A stretch of 64,000 bases of DNA. Origin: PBB1 sp043738425 (lineage in GTDB: Bacteria; Pseudomonadota; Gammaproteobacteria; Burkholderiales; Burkholderiaceae_C). This document shows positions 1 to 8,516 of the stretch, in pieces (position 1 is the first letter of the stretch; every line of letters starts with the position of its first letter). The stretch covers positions 43,347 through 107,346 of the forward strand of contig JAYUGJ010000121.1 of NCBI GenBank assembly GCA_043738425.1. The letters are read 5' to 3'. A program made the translations under genes and the position numbers. Below the pieces are notes generated by a model. That model did no database searches and had not been told where the DNA came from. It was given only the letters and a program-made list of their open reading frames with translations.

Positions 1-1353
1 GCGCGCAGGCAATTTCTCAGGCAGTCGGCGGCCATGACCGCCCTCGCGGGTTCGCCTTTTGCGGCCAACATGCTGGCGATGGGCGCTGCCAGTGCGCAGC
101 AGGCCACCGACTACAAAGCGCTGGTGTGCGTCTACCTGAACGGCGGCAACGACCAGTCCAACACCTTGGTGCCTACTGGCACCGCGGAATACGAGGCGTA
201 CCGCAAATCGCGACCCACGCTGGCGTTGCCCAAAGAGCAATTGCTGTCGCTGTCGCCCACCGACTGGGCCGGCACCGGCTTGGCATTGAATGGCGCGATG
301 ACCGGCTTGAAAGGTTTATTCGATCAAGGCAAGGTAGCGGCGTTGGCCAACGTCGGCACGCTGACTGCACCGACCACACAGGCTGACTTTTTTAGCGGCC
401 GCATGCGCGGTCCGTTTCAGTTGTTTTCGCACGCCGACCAACAAGGCGCGTGGCAAACCGGGCTGCCGGACCGACCATCATCCACCGGCTGGTTCGGCCG
501 CATCGGCGACCTCACTGCAAGCGCCTTCAATCCCGGCAGCGGCGTTTCCATCGCGATGTCGGTAGCGGGCAACAACCTGCTGCAATCCGGCAACGGCACT
601 ATTCAATACCAGCTGACGACCCAAGGCGCGGTGAAAGTCTCGGCGCTCGACAACATGAACGGCAGCAGCGCGGCCGGCGCGGCGCTGCGCAAACTCACCA
701 CCCAGCCGCAGGCCGGCACGATGTTCGAAAACGAGTTGTCCAAAGTCTCGGCGCGGGCGATCGCGGCAGAAACGCTGGTGCGCAGCTCACTGGCCGCAAC
801 CAGCGTCGCCACGGCGTTTCCGGCCACTGACATCGGCAGGCAGCTGCAAATGGTCGCCCGCATGGTCGCCGCGCGTGGCCCGCTCGCGCAGAAACGGCAG
901 CTCTTTTTTGTGCAACTCAACGGCTTCGACATGCATGACGACCTGGTGGCGGGCCAGACGATCAAACTGAAGGAACTGTCGGACGCGATGAACGCGTTCT
1001 ACCAGGCGACGGTGGCACTCGGCGTGGCGCGCAACGTCGTCACGTTCACAGCCTCCGAGTTCGGCCGCGCGCTGCAAAGCAACGGACGCGGGGCGGACCA
1101 CGGATGGGGCGCACACCACTTCATCATGGGCGACGCCGTGGTCGGCAACCGCATCTACGGCAGCTTCCCGACGGTCACCTTGAAAGGGCCGGAGGACGCG
1201 GGTCAAGGCCGGCTGATTCCCACCACATCGGTCGACGAGTACGCCGCGACCTTGGCGTCATGGTTCGGCGTATCGGACACCAATATGAAAACCGTGCTGC
1301 CCAACATCGATCGGTTCGCGCACCGCAACCTCGGCTTCCTGAACAAGGCGTGA
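1..1353 (+). CDS. DUF1501 family Tat-exported protein (5' end outside window)
   Basis: The reading frame is open from the first base, so the true start lies upstream; 450 codons are visible. Read from base 1 the protein begins with a twin-arginine signal (RRQFLRQSAAM followed by a hydrophobic stretch and an ASAQ cleavage region), which an ATG at position 34 would cut in half. The mature part starts YKALVCVYLNGGNDQSN, typical of DUF1501, a sulfatase-like alkaline-phosphatase-fold family, and has the late motif ADHGWGAHHFIMG. The family is folded in the cytoplasm and exported by Tat; its substrate is not known. In other genomes a DUF1800 gene usually sits next to it, which here would be upstream of the window. 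A strong hairpin terminator follows 40 bases after the stop. Confidence 0.9.
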   Translation, partial: ARRQFLRQSAAMTALAGSPFAANMLAMGAASAQQATDYKALVCVYLNGGNDQSNTLVPTGTAEYEAYRKSRPTLALPKEQLLSLSPTDWAGTGLALNGAMTGLKGLFDQGKVAALANVGTLTAPTTQADFFSGRMRGPFQLFSHADQQGAWQTGLPDRPSSTGWFGRIGDLTASAFNPGSGVSIAMSVAGNNLLQSGNGTIQYQLTTQGAVKVSALDNMNGSSAAGAALRKLTTQPQAGTMFENELSKVSARAIAAETLVRSSLAATSVATAFPATDIGRQLQMVARMVAARGPLAQKRQLFFVQLNGFDMHDDLVAGQTIKLKELSDAMNAFYQATVALGVARNVVTFTASEFGRALQSNGRGADHGWGAHHFIMGDAVVGNRIYGSFPTVTLKGPEDAGQGRLIPTTSVDEYAATLASWFGVSDTNMKTVLPNIDRFAHRNLGFLNKA

Positions 1354-1393
1354 AGGTGACCTGACCACCGTGCTGCATGCGCGGTGCAAAAAG

Positions 1394-1433
1394 CAAACCG
1401 CCCGACCAAACCACGGTTTGTTCGGGCGGTTTG
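1394..1433 (+). terminator. Rho-independent terminator, probably bidirectional
   Basis: Two 19-base arms with one mismatch (CAAACCGCCCGACCAAACC and GGTTTGTTCGGGCGGTTTG) separated by two bases form a long hairpin. It is followed by TCTTT on the plus strand and preceded by AAAAAG, which gives a U-run on the minus strand. It lies downstream of the DUF1501 gene (plus strand) and about 200 bases downstream of the tRNA-Lys gene (minus strand), so it can end both transcripts. Confidence 0.85.
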
Positions 1434-1630
1434 TCTTTATGGCGAAGGATGTTGCCGGTGCAGCGACTGCCGGCAGTGCGGTGGTGCGGCAGTGCGGTGG
1501 GTTCGCTGGGCGCAAGGCGGTGTGCGCGGCAGCGAGTCACTGGCGCAACCGCGACAGGACCTGCTGGCTGAACCCGCAAGGCGCTGTTGTCGCCAGACGC
1601 GCCACGCCGGAAAAATCAAATGGGCAAGGA

Positions 1631-1706
1631 TGGTGGGTTGTGCGGGGCTCGAACCCACGACCTACGGATTAAAAGTCCGCTGCTCTACCAACTGAGCTAA
1701 CAACCC
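1631..1706 (-). tRNA. tRNA-Lys (anticodon TTT)
   Basis: The minus strand reads GGGTTGTTAGCTCAGTTGG and continues as a full cloverleaf of 76 bases including an encoded CCA end. The acceptor arms GGGTTGT and ACAACCC pair exactly, the anticodon loop is CTTTTAA, giving anticodon TTT, and the T arm has GTTCGAG. It decodes AAA/AAG lysine codons. It stands alone, with no neighbouring tRNA. Confidence 0.97.
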
Positions 1707-1823
1707 CTCGGAGGAACCCCGAAACCAGCCCAAGATTCTAGTATGAGTTTGCGCCCCGTAGGCTGAATCCACGCGTTGTCGATGCGCAGGGTTCCTGATG
1801 CGAACGGGCCGCAAAGAATCGCC

Positions 1824-1920
1824 CGCACGCACGCAATGACACACGCCTGCGCACACGCCCGCACACACGCCAGCACACGCGAACACACGCCCGCACACAC
1901 CCGCACACGCCGACCGCACG
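1824..1920. repeat. Low-complexity CA/CG alternating tract
   Basis: About 95 bases made largely of alternating CA and CG dinucleotides (units such as CACACGCC and CGCACACGC) with irregular spacing. It lies between tRNA-Lys and the end of tcdA. ORFs reading through it give only Cys/Val/Arg-rich or His/Thr/Ala-rich nonsense, so I treat it as non-coding simple sequence. Confidence 0.7.
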
Positions 1921-1970
1921 GCGCGCTGGCCGACCTGGTTCGATACACCAGCGTGCTTGCTCGGCGGCCT

Positions 1971-2792
1971 TCACGCCGCGCCGCTGCGGCACAGCAGCAT
2001 GCGTATCGCTGCACTGGCGGCCACCATGCCGAAGGTCGCTGTGACCGTCACGCTCGAGCCATAGCCGTGGCAGTTGAGGTTGGCTTCGCTGCGCGGTGCG
2101 CCTTCACCGGCACCCGCAGCGGCGTTAGCCGGCGGCCGCACCGCTTCGCGCGAGTACACCGCCGTCACGCCGATGCGGCCGGTGCGCGCGGCACCGTGGT
2201 GCTGGCGCAGCCGCTGGCGCAGTGCCGCGAGCAGCGGATCGTGCGTGGTGTCGGCCAAATCGGCGACTTCGACCGCCTGCGGCTGCTGCTTGCCACCGGC
2301 CGCGCCCACGCTAACCAACGGCACGCGGCTGGCCAACGCCCACGCGGCCAGCACGGCTTTCGCGCGCACCTGATCACAGGCGTCGATCAACACATCGAGC
2401 GGATGGCTCAGCAAGCCAGGCCAGTTGTCGGCATCGACAAACTCTTCGATCGGCCGCAGCACGCAACCCGGGTGGATATCGGCCAGCCGTTCGCACAGCG
2501 CCAGCGCTTTCGAGCGGCCCACGGTGAGGCCGCAGGCTTGGACCTGGCGGTTGATGTTGCCTTCGGAGACGTGATCGAGATCGATCAATGTCAACTCGGC
2601 CACACCGCTGCGCGCCAATGCTTCGGCAGCCCAAGAGCCGACTCCTCCCAAGCCGACCACCGCAGCGCGCGCACCGCGCAGTTGTGCGTAGGCCGCATCG
2701 CCATACAGACGCCGCAAACCACCAAAGCGGCGCTCCAGGTCGGCCTCAGACCGCGCCGCGAACCGGTCGGCTGACGCGGCGTGGCTGCTCAT
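1971..2792 (-). CDS. tcdA: tRNA threonylcarbamoyladenosine dehydratase
   Basis: A 273-residue ThiF/E1-like enzyme that uses ATP to cyclise the t6A37 base of ANN-decoding tRNAs to ct6A in the cytoplasm. The N-terminal segment RRFGGLRRLYGDAAYAQL precedes the nucleotide-binding motif GLGGVGSWAAEAL (around residues 45-60) and LIDLDHVSEGNINRQ, all characteristic of TcdA/CsdL rather than MoeB or ThiF. The start codon overlaps the stop of cpoB by 4 bases (ATGA), so it is probably translated from the tolB-pal-cpoB message. The C-terminal GSSVTVTATFGMVAAS also matches the family. Confidence 0.93.
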   Translation of the reverse strand: MSSHAASADRFAARSEADLERRFGGLRRLYGDAAYAQLRGARAAVVGLGGVGSWAAEALARSGVAELTLIDLDHVSEGNINRQVQACGLTVGRSKALALCERLADIHPGCVLRPIEEFVDADNWPGLLSHPLDVLIDACDQVRAKAVLAAWALASRVPLVSVGAAGGKQQPQAVEVADLADTTHDPLLAALRQRLRQHHGAARTGRIGVTAVYSREAVRPPANAAAGAGEGAPRSEANLNCHGYGSSVTVTATFGMVAASAAIRMLLCRSGAA

Positions 2793-3610
2793 TTCATGGC
2801 GGACAGGCGTTGCTTGCCAGCCGCGGCGGCTTCCGAGTTGGGGTAAGTTTTGAACAACTCGTCGAGCGCTTTGCGGGCTGCCTTCGGGTCTTTCAATTCG
2901 AAGTGGCAGTTGGCCACCGCCAACAACGCTTCGGGCGCGCGCAGGTCACCCGGGTAGGTGCTGACGAAGCTGCGAAACGAAGCAATCGCTTCGGCGTAAT
3001 CGCGCTTGCCGTATTGCGAATTGCCCAGCCAAAACAGCGCCGATTTCGCATAGCCGCTGGTCGGGTAACGGCTGCGAAACACCGCCAGCGAAGTCGATGC
3101 CGCGGCGAAGTCGGCGCTGCGCACTTGCGCCATCGCGGCTTCGTATTGGCGAATTTCCTCGCCATCGGCCATGAACTCTTTGCCGTCGACCGAGGCCTTT
3201 TGCGGCTCCAGTCGGCTCACCCGCTCATCGGTGCCTTGCTTCAGGTCTTTCACTCGCACCTGAAGCTCGCTGACCTCGCGGGCCAGCTGCTCGACCTGCC
3301 CACGCAGCCGGGCGTTCTCGCCGCGCATCAGTTCGAGCTGGTTGTTCAGGTCGAGCAAGCTGTTGCGCAACTGGCCGAGCTGGTCGAGCGTTTGTGCGTT
3401 CAGCTCGTTGTTGCGAAGACGCTGCGCCTCGTCGCTCTTCTCGACTTTTTGCCGCAGGTCGTTGATGGCGCGCCGGGCCTCATCGTCGTTGAACAACCCG
3501 GCCTGCGCCGCGGTGGACAGCAACGAGATAGACCACGCCGCCATCGACCACCGCCGCGCTGTGGCCAGCCACCCGCGCCGCGCAGCAACGCGTTCGATCA
3601 CCACACGCAT
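2789..3610 (-). CDS. cpoB: Tol-Pal associated periplasmic protein CpoB (YbgF)
   Basis: A 273-residue periplasmic protein that links outer-membrane constriction by Tol-Pal to peptidoglycan synthesis at division. A signal peptide (residues about 1-38) is followed by FNDDEARRAI, a coiled coil at roughly 45-110 rich in LRNNELNAQTLDQLGQL-type heptads, and a C-terminal TPR region (about 130-273: YEAAMAQVRSADF, AKSALFWLGNSQYGKRDY, PEALLAVANCHFEL). It follows pal by 10 bases and overlaps tcdA by 4, fitting a tolB-pal-cpoB-tcdA operon. Confidence 0.93.
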   Translation of the reverse strand: MRVVIERVAARRGWLATARRWSMAAWSISLLSTAAQAGLFNDDEARRAINDLRQKVEKSDEAQRLRNNELNAQTLDQLGQLRNSLLDLNNQLELMRGENARLRGQVEQLAREVSELQVRVKDLKQGTDERVSRLEPQKASVDGKEFMADGEEIRQYEAAMAQVRSADFAAASTSLAVFRSRYPTSGYAKSALFWLGNSQYGKRDYAEAIASFRSFVSTYPGDLRAPEALLAVANCHFELKDPKAARKALDELFKTYPNSEAAAAGKQRLSAMK

Positions 3611-3620
3611 GACGCGCCCC

Positions 3621-4226
3621 TCAGCGGTTGCTCAGTTCAACGCGGCGGTTTTTGGCAAACACCGCTTCATCCGAGCCGGTGGCGGCAGGCCGCTCTTTGC
3701 CGAAGCTGACCGCTTCCAGCTGGCCGTCGGTTGCGCCCGATACCGTCAGCGCGCGTACCACCGCTTCAGCGCGTTTTTGGCCTAGCGCGAGGTTGTATTC
3801 GCGGCCGCCGCGGTCATCGGTATGGCCCTCGACGGAGAGTTTTTTGGTGCGGTTGGCCGCCAGCGTTTTACCGTACGCGTCGATCGAAGGCCGCGCATCT
3901 TCGCGCACGGTGTAGCTGTCGTAGTCGAAGTAAATCACGCGGCTGACGCCAGCTGTCAGGTCGCCACCAGCACCGGCTGCGCCCTTGGTCAAGTCCACGC
4001 TGGTGACGCCCGACTGTGAGGTGCTGCCCGACATCGCACCGGTGCTGCCATCCGGGTTCACCACCGTGCCACTGCGGCTTTCAACCGCCGGCGCCTTGTC
4101 ATCGAGCTTGACGTTCGAGCCGCAGCCCACCAGCGTCAACACAGCCGCCGCGCACAGCGTGGCGCACACCGAACGTGCGGCAGTGAATGGTTGCTTGGGT
4201 GCGCTGTGGAGGTGAATGGAATTCAT
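3621..4226 (-). CDS. pal: Peptidoglycan-associated lipoprotein Pal
   Basis: A 201-residue outer-membrane lipoprotein that binds peptidoglycan through an OmpA-like domain and is held by TolB. The start at 4226 is chosen because AAAGGA lies just upstream and the product begins MNSIHLHSAPK; the frame is open further upstream to 4298. The lipobox is LVGC (around residue 36). The OmpA domain (about 95-200) contains VIYFDYDSYTVRED, LSVEGHTDDRGGREYNLALG and FAKNRRVEL, with the peptidoglycan-binding Asp/Arg residues present. Upstream lies tolB, downstream cpoB. Confidence 0.96.
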   Translation of the reverse strand: MNSIHLHSAPKQPFTAARSVCATLCAAAVLTLVGCGSNVKLDDKAPAVESRSGTVVNPDGSTGAMSGSTSQSGVTSVDLTKGAAGAGGDLTAGVSRVIYFDYDSYTVREDARPSIDAYGKTLAANRTKKLSVEGHTDDRGGREYNLALGQKRAEAVVRALTVSGATDGQLEAVSFGKERPAATGSDEAVFAKNRRVELSNR

Positions 4227-4302
4227 GGTGTTTCCTTTATCGAGGTTGAACGAACAAAAGTCGGCAGGTTGCGCGCAGCGGCAAAACCACCCACACAACT
4301 AC

Positions 4303-4338
4303 CAACGCGATTAGCAACGTGATTACCAACGCAACTAC
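4303..4338. repeat. 12-base tandem repeat, three imperfect copies
   Basis: CAACGCGATTAG, CAACGTGATTAC and CAACGCAACTAC follow each other in the 176-base gap between tolB and pal. I see no hairpin terminator in this gap, so pal may still be read from the tolB message. Confidence 0.6.
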
Positions 4339-4402
4339 TGCTTTCAGCGCCCACAGACAACCACCCGCAAACGATGGGTGAGGCAATCAATCGGCCATTC
4401 AT

Positions 4403-5701
4403 TCAGCGCCCGAACGGGCCCCACACCGGCTCACGCACATCAACGGTAGATGACACCAGGCGTGCCCGAATTTTGCCGTCGACGGTGCTGGTCATCAACA
4501 CATCGCGGCCTTGCGCGCGCGACGCGTAAATCAGCAAACGGCCGTTCGGCGCAAAGCTCGGGCTCTCGTCGTCGGTGGTGTCACTGATGGCCTGCGTGGT
4601 GCCACCGGCCAGGTCTTGGGTGTACAGCTTGAACGCATTGCCAGCGCGCGAAATGTAGGCCAGCGTGCGGCCATCGGGGCTGATCGCCGGGCTGATGTTG
4701 TAGCTGCCGGTAAAGGTCACCCGTTCCGCGCTGCCGCCGCTCAACGGCGTGCGGTAGATCTGCGGCGCGCCGCCACGGTCGCTGACGAAGTAAATGCTGC
4801 GGCCATCGGGCGCGAAGGCCGGCTCGGTATCGATGCCGATGCTTTGCGTCAAGCGGCGCAGGTTGTCACCGCCGCGGCCCATCAGGTAAATCTGCGAGCC
4901 GCCATCGCGCGACAACGTCACGGCCAACGTTTGGCCATCGGGCGACCACGCCGGTGCGCTGTTCGAGCCACGAAAATTCGCCACCGCGCGGCGCTTGCCG
5001 CTGGCCACGTCTTGCACGTAAACCACCGCTTTTTGCAGCTCGAACGACACGTACGCCAGCTCGCGGCCGTCGGGTGACCAGGCCGGCGAAATGATCGGCT
5101 CGTTGCTGTTGAGCGCCACCTGACCGCCCTCGCCGTCGGCGTCGGCGATGCGCAAGGTGAACTTGGTTCCGGCCTTGGTGACGTAGGCGATGCGGGTTGA
5201 AAAAACGCCTTTCTGACCGGTCAATTTTTCATGCACGTAGTCGGCAATGCGGTGCGCGGCCAAGCGCAGGTCAGCGGCATCGACCACCGTGCTTTTGCCA
5301 CCCAGCTCAGCGCCTTTGACCACGTCCCACAACTTGAAGCGCACATCGAATCGGCCATCGGCCAGCCGCGATACCGAGCCGGCGACCAGCGCGTCGGCTG
5401 CGCGGCCGCGCCACTCGGCCATGACCGGCGCGGCTGCTTCATCGAGCACGCCGGGCGCGTCGATGCCGCGAAACAACCCGCTGCGTTCGAGGTCTGCCCG
5501 CACCACGGCGGATACCGCTTGCGATTGCTTGTCTTCGTCGCGAAATCTCGCCACCGCGATCGGCACTTGCGAGGCACCCACGCCCGACATCTCGACCCGA
5601 AACTCGGCGTGCGCGGCAGGCAGCGCGGCGATGAAAAGTGCCATGGCGAGCGACCAGCGGGCCGCGAGGCGGGTGAAAACAACAAGCGGAAATGGGCGCA
5701 T
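4403..5701 (-). CDS. tolB: Tol-Pal system translocation protein TolB
   Basis: A 432-residue periplasmic protein of the Tol-Pal envelope complex that binds Pal. The frame extends to 5788, but the start at 5701 gives a standard signal peptide (MRPFPLVVFTRLAARWSLAMALFI, ending AAHAE); no clear ribosome site decides this. The N-terminal domain (about 35-165: VPIAVARFRDEDKQS) precedes a six-bladed propeller with repeated WD40-like units such as SPAWSPDGRELAYVS, APAWSPDGQTLAVTLS, EPAFAPDGRSIYFVSDRGG and SPAISPDGRTLAYIS. tolQ, tolR and tolA are expected upstream but are absent here. Confidence 0.95.
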   Translation of the reverse strand: MRPFPLVVFTRLAARWSLAMALFIAALPAAHAEFRVEMSGVGASQVPIAVARFRDEDKQSQAVSAVVRADLERSGLFRGIDAPGVLDEAAAPVMAEWRGRAADALVAGSVSRLADGRFDVRFKLWDVVKGAELGGKSTVVDAADLRLAAHRIADYVHEKLTGQKGVFSTRIAYVTKAGTKFTLRIADADGEGGQVALNSNEPIISPAWSPDGRELAYVSFELQKAVVYVQDVASGKRRAVANFRGSNSAPAWSPDGQTLAVTLSRDGGSQIYLMGRGGDNLRRLTQSIGIDTEPAFAPDGRSIYFVSDRGGAPQIYRTPLSGGSAERVTFTGSYNISPAISPDGRTLAYISRAGNAFKLYTQDLAGGTTQAISDTTDDESPSFAPNGRLLIYASRAQGRDVLMTSTVDGKIRARLVSSTVDVREPVWGPFGR

Positions 5702-6350
5702 GGGCAGTCGGAAAATAGGCAATCGGTACCGGGGCGGTAGGAAAAACATGCGGCTCGCACGGTCGTCGAACGAAACATCGCGTATCACGGCGCTGCGGGT
5801 TCTGTCACCGCAGCGCAGTCATGCAACCGGGCCGTTGCAACCGGCGGCAATTGGCTGAATCGCCGCCGCGCCGAATGATAGGCGCGCGAAGTCGACCGGC
5901 CGACAGCCGCAGGGTGGGAGTGCCGCAGCGGCCCGCAGCAAGGCGGCAGCGACAGCGCATGCATCAATCGACATACGCCGCGCAGCCGAGCAAGCCCATC
6001 AGCCGCCGCGTGCGCCGGCCCCCGCAAGCGGGTCGTGCATCGCGGCATGCGCCGTACACCGCGCCGCGATGGTTGCGTTCGCAAGCCGCGGCAGCTGAAG
6101 CAGCTTCGTTTCGCGAAGCACCGTCAGCTGCAATTGGTCCAGTACGGCCACCCACTCCAGCACGCTGCGCTGCAGCTGCGCAAGGGCACCGGGCGGCTGT
6201 GCGTCGGTTGCGCACTTCGCATGCAGATTGGTTGGCAGTGCGGACTCGGCAGCGCTGGCTGGCGCGCTCGATTGCACACTCGTTTGCGCGCCGGGAATGC
6301 GGTCGGGCTTCACGGCGGTGCGGCGGTGCGATGGTGCGATGGTGCGATGG
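5702..6350. other. Long stretch without a convincing gene; 8-base tandem repeat at its edge
   Basis: About 650 bases upstream of tolB with no recognisable gene. ORFs on both strands are Arg/Ala/Pro-rich with no family likeness. Three exact copies of GGTGCGAT lie at 6325-6348. A minus-strand open frame (about 6001-6330) includes a plausible amphipathic stretch, LAQLQRSVLEWVAVLDQL, but has no start codon with a ribosome site; it could be the displaced end of the small ORF at 6351-6566. The tolB promoter presumably lies near the left end; TATCAT on the minus strand near 5875-5880 is a possible -10 without a matching -35. Confidence 0.4.
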
Positions 6351-6566
6351 TTACAGCGGCGCTGTCTGCTCGGCCGTGACCGTGGCCGCGGTCGAGGCCA
6401 CCGCCACCGCCACCGCCACTGCCGGCGGCGAATCATTGGCCTGCGCCGCAGTCACAAACCAATGCGTCTGCGCCACCGCCCCCGGCGCGGTGTAGGCCGC
6501 ATCGCGCACCGTGATGTCGGTCGGTTTTTTGGGCTTGGTTTCGCGGCTGGCCATGCGGTAAATCAT
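6351..6566 (-). CDS. Small hypothetical protein (71 aa), possibly frameshifted
   Basis: I do not recognise this product. The start at 6566 is supported by GAGGAA eight bases upstream. The N-terminal half (MIYRMASRETKPKKPTDIT, then VRDAAYTAPGAVAQTHWFV) has normal protein composition; the C-terminal half is a VAVAVAVAS low-complexity stretch from a 6-base GCCACC repeat, ending just before the 8-base repeat at 6325-6350. A different minus-strand frame stays open beyond the stop for over 300 bases. It may be a genuine small protein, or the 5' half of a gene broken by a frameshift. Confidence 0.4.
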   Translation of the reverse strand: MIYRMASRETKPKKPTDITVRDAAYTAPGAVAQTHWFVTAAQANDSPPAVAVAVAVASTAATVTAEQTAPL

Positions 6567-6657
6567 GCGGGGGTTCCTCAGCTGCATCAAAAAATCAGGC
6601 GGGTGATTGGGCGCGCCCAACCGACAGGCGCGGTGCGGTGAGCCGCGCGGTAAATAG

Positions 6658-6891
6658 TCAGCCCCTCGGGCGTTCGTGGCGGGCGTGTGCAACGACCAGC
6701 ACACCCAACATTGGCGGTGGTACCGAAGCGTCGTTGCCGCAGCGCCGCGATGCCAGCTGCGCCGAGCGCACGGCACCGAAGTGGGTTTGCCCGTCCGCCC
6801 ATGGCCATCGCCGCTGCATCAAGGTGATCGGCCATGCGCGGTGCAACCGCACGCTGAGCAACGAAACGAACCCCGCTCGAATCGACAACAT
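6658..6891 (-). CDS. Small hypothetical protein (77 aa) downstream of fumC
   Basis: I do not recognise this product. The reason for listing it is a near-perfect ribosome site: AGGAG lies about eight bases before the ATG, 57 bases downstream of the fumC stop on the same strand. The protein is Arg/Trp-rich (RLHRAWPITLMQRRWPWADG) with no signal peptide or known motif. It could be the last gene of a fumC transcript, or a chance frame in GC-rich DNA. Confidence 0.35.
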   Translation of the reverse strand: MLSIRAGFVSLLSVRLHRAWPITLMQRRWPWADGQTHFGAVRSAQLASRRCGNDASVPPPMLGVLVVAHARHERPRG

Positions 6892-6947
6892 CGCGGTCTC
6901 CTGCTAGACACACTACCGTACGTCGCCAGGCGCGCTGTGTCTGTGCG

Positions 6948-8516
6948 CTAACGAACGCGCGCCGCGCGGTCGGGTACCGATGGGGCGGGCCGGTGACCCA
7001 ACATCTGCTCGGGCACCACCCACGCATCGAACTGCGCTGCGCTCACCGCACCCAACGCCAGCGCGGCTTCGCGCAAGGTGGTGCCGTGGTCGTGGGCGCA
7101 CTTGGCCACTTGCGCGGCGCGCTCGTAGCCTATGTGCGGAGCCAGCGCAGTGACCAGCATCAACGAGCTGTGCAGCAGCTGGTCGATGCGCGCAGCGTTC
7201 ACCGCAATGCCAACTACGCAATGGCGGTTGAAACTGCGCATCGCGTCGGACAGCAAGCGCATGCTGTCGAGCGTGTCGAGCGCAATCAGCGGCTTGTACA
7301 CGTTCAGCTCGAACTGGCCCTGTGCGGCGGCAAAGCCGATGGCCGCGTCGTGACCGATTACTTGGGCGCACACCATGGCCAGCGCTTCGATCTGCGTCGG
7401 GTTCACCTTGCCCGGCATGATGGAGCTGCCGGCTTCGTTTTCCGGCAACCGCAATTCGCCCAAGCCGGCACGCGGGCCGCTGCCCATCAAACGAATATCG
7501 CTGCCGATTTTCAGCAGTGCGATGGCCAGCATCTTCAAGCCGCCATGCCATGCCACCAGCGCTTCGTGGCCAGCCATGGCAGCGAACAAATTGGCGGCTT
7601 GCACCAACGGCGCATTGAACCGGCGGGCCAACGCAGCGGCGACCCGCGTGCCGAATTCGGGGTGGGTGTTGAGCCCGGTGCCGACGGCGGTGCCACCGAT
7701 GGCCAGGCTGTGCACTGCCACCACCGCGTGGCGTAACGCCGCATCGCACAACGCCAGCTGCGCGGCATAGCCACCGAATTCTTGCCCCAGGGTGACCGGC
7801 GTGGCGTCTTGCAAATGGGTGCGACCGATCTTCACCACCTCGGCGAATTTGTCGGACTGCGCGACCAGCGTGGCCCGCAACTCGCTCAATGCCGGCTGCA
7901 GCTGCTGCGCGTAGGCGGCAACCACCGCCAGGTGCATGGCAGTCGGAAACACATCGTTCGACGACTGGCCGAGGTTCACCTCGTCGTTCGGGTGGATGGC
8001 GCGAACCTCGTTCAGGCCACGCTCAGCCGACACCTGTGGTGCCAGGTCTATAGAAGCCGTGCGGCCAGCCGCCGGTTGTTGGGCCGCGAGGTGTTGGCTG
8101 GCCAGCTGGGCGATCACCTCGTTGACGTTCATGTGACTTTGCGTGCCCGAGCCGGTTTGCCACACCGACAACGGGAACTCGCCGTCGAACGCGCCGCGCG
8201 CCACCCGATCAGCCGCATGGGAAATCGCGTCGGCACGTTCAGCGTCGAGCAAGCCGAGGTCGCGGTTGACGCATGCAGCCGCCCACTTGACAGCTGCCAG
8301 CGCATGGATCAACGGCAGCGGCATGCGCTGTTCGCCAATCGCGAAAAAGCGCAGGCTGCGCTCGGTTTGCGCGCCCCACAGTGCGGCTGCCGGCACCTCG
8401 ATCGCACCGAAGCCGTCGGTCTCGATGCGGGTGGCGGCAGTCGGTGCGGTCGCTGCGGTCGCTGAAGTCGCGGCAGTGAAGTCGGTCGTACCCATCGCGG
8501 TCGTCGATTTACTCAC
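6948..8516 (-). CDS. fumC: Class II fumarate hydratase
   Basis: An iron-independent fumarase of about 520 residues that interconverts fumarate and malate in the TCA cycle. The family signature GSSIMPGKVNPTQIE is present, as are SVWQTGSGTQSHMNVNEVI, NLGQSSNDVFPTAMH and IGRTHLQDATPVTLGQEF. The GTG at 8516 overlaps the stop of the upstream membrane ORF in the string GTGAGTAA, suggesting coupled translation; an ATG at 8495 (MGTTDFTAATS) is the alternative and would give 515 residues. The N-terminus is a low-complexity Thr/Ala run (SATAATAPTAAT) before the conserved core. The active-site serine loop and fumarase rather than aspartase or argininosuccinate lyase features support the call. Confidence 0.95.
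   Translation of the reverse strand: MSKSTTAMGTTDFTAATSATAATAPTAATRIETDGFGAIEVPAAALWGAQTERSLRFFAIGEQRMPLPLIHALAAVKWAAACVNRDLGLLDAERADAISHAADRVARGAFDGEFPLSVWQTGSGTQSHMNVNEVIAQLASQHLAAQQPAAGRTASIDLAPQVSAERGLNEVRAIHPNDEVNLGQSSNDVFPTAMHLAVVAAYAQQLQPALSELRATLVAQSDKFAEVVKIGRTHLQDATPVTLGQEFGGYAAQLALCDAALRHAVVAVHSLAIGGTAVGTGLNTHPEFGTRVAAALARRFNAPLVQAANLFAAMAGHEALVAWHGGLKMLAIALLKIGSDIRLMGSGPRAGLGELRLPENEAGSSIMPGKVNPTQIEALAMVCAQVIGHDAAIGFAAAQGQFELNVYKPLIALDTLDSMRLLSDAMRSFNRHCVVGIAVNAARIDQLLHSSLMLVTALAPHIGYERAAQVAKCAHDHGTTLREAALALGAVSAAQFDAWVVPEQMLGHRPAPSVPDRAARVR

Noticed and set aside
1776..2774. 332-codon plus-strand ORF opposite tcdA
   Set aside because: It reads through the CA/CG low-complexity tract and the complement of tcdA; no motif.
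6325..6350. Three GGTGCGAT copies as proof of phase variation
   Set aside because: Only three copies, and the candidate ORF stops before reaching them in its current frame, so a contingency locus is not established; retained only as part of a wider observation.
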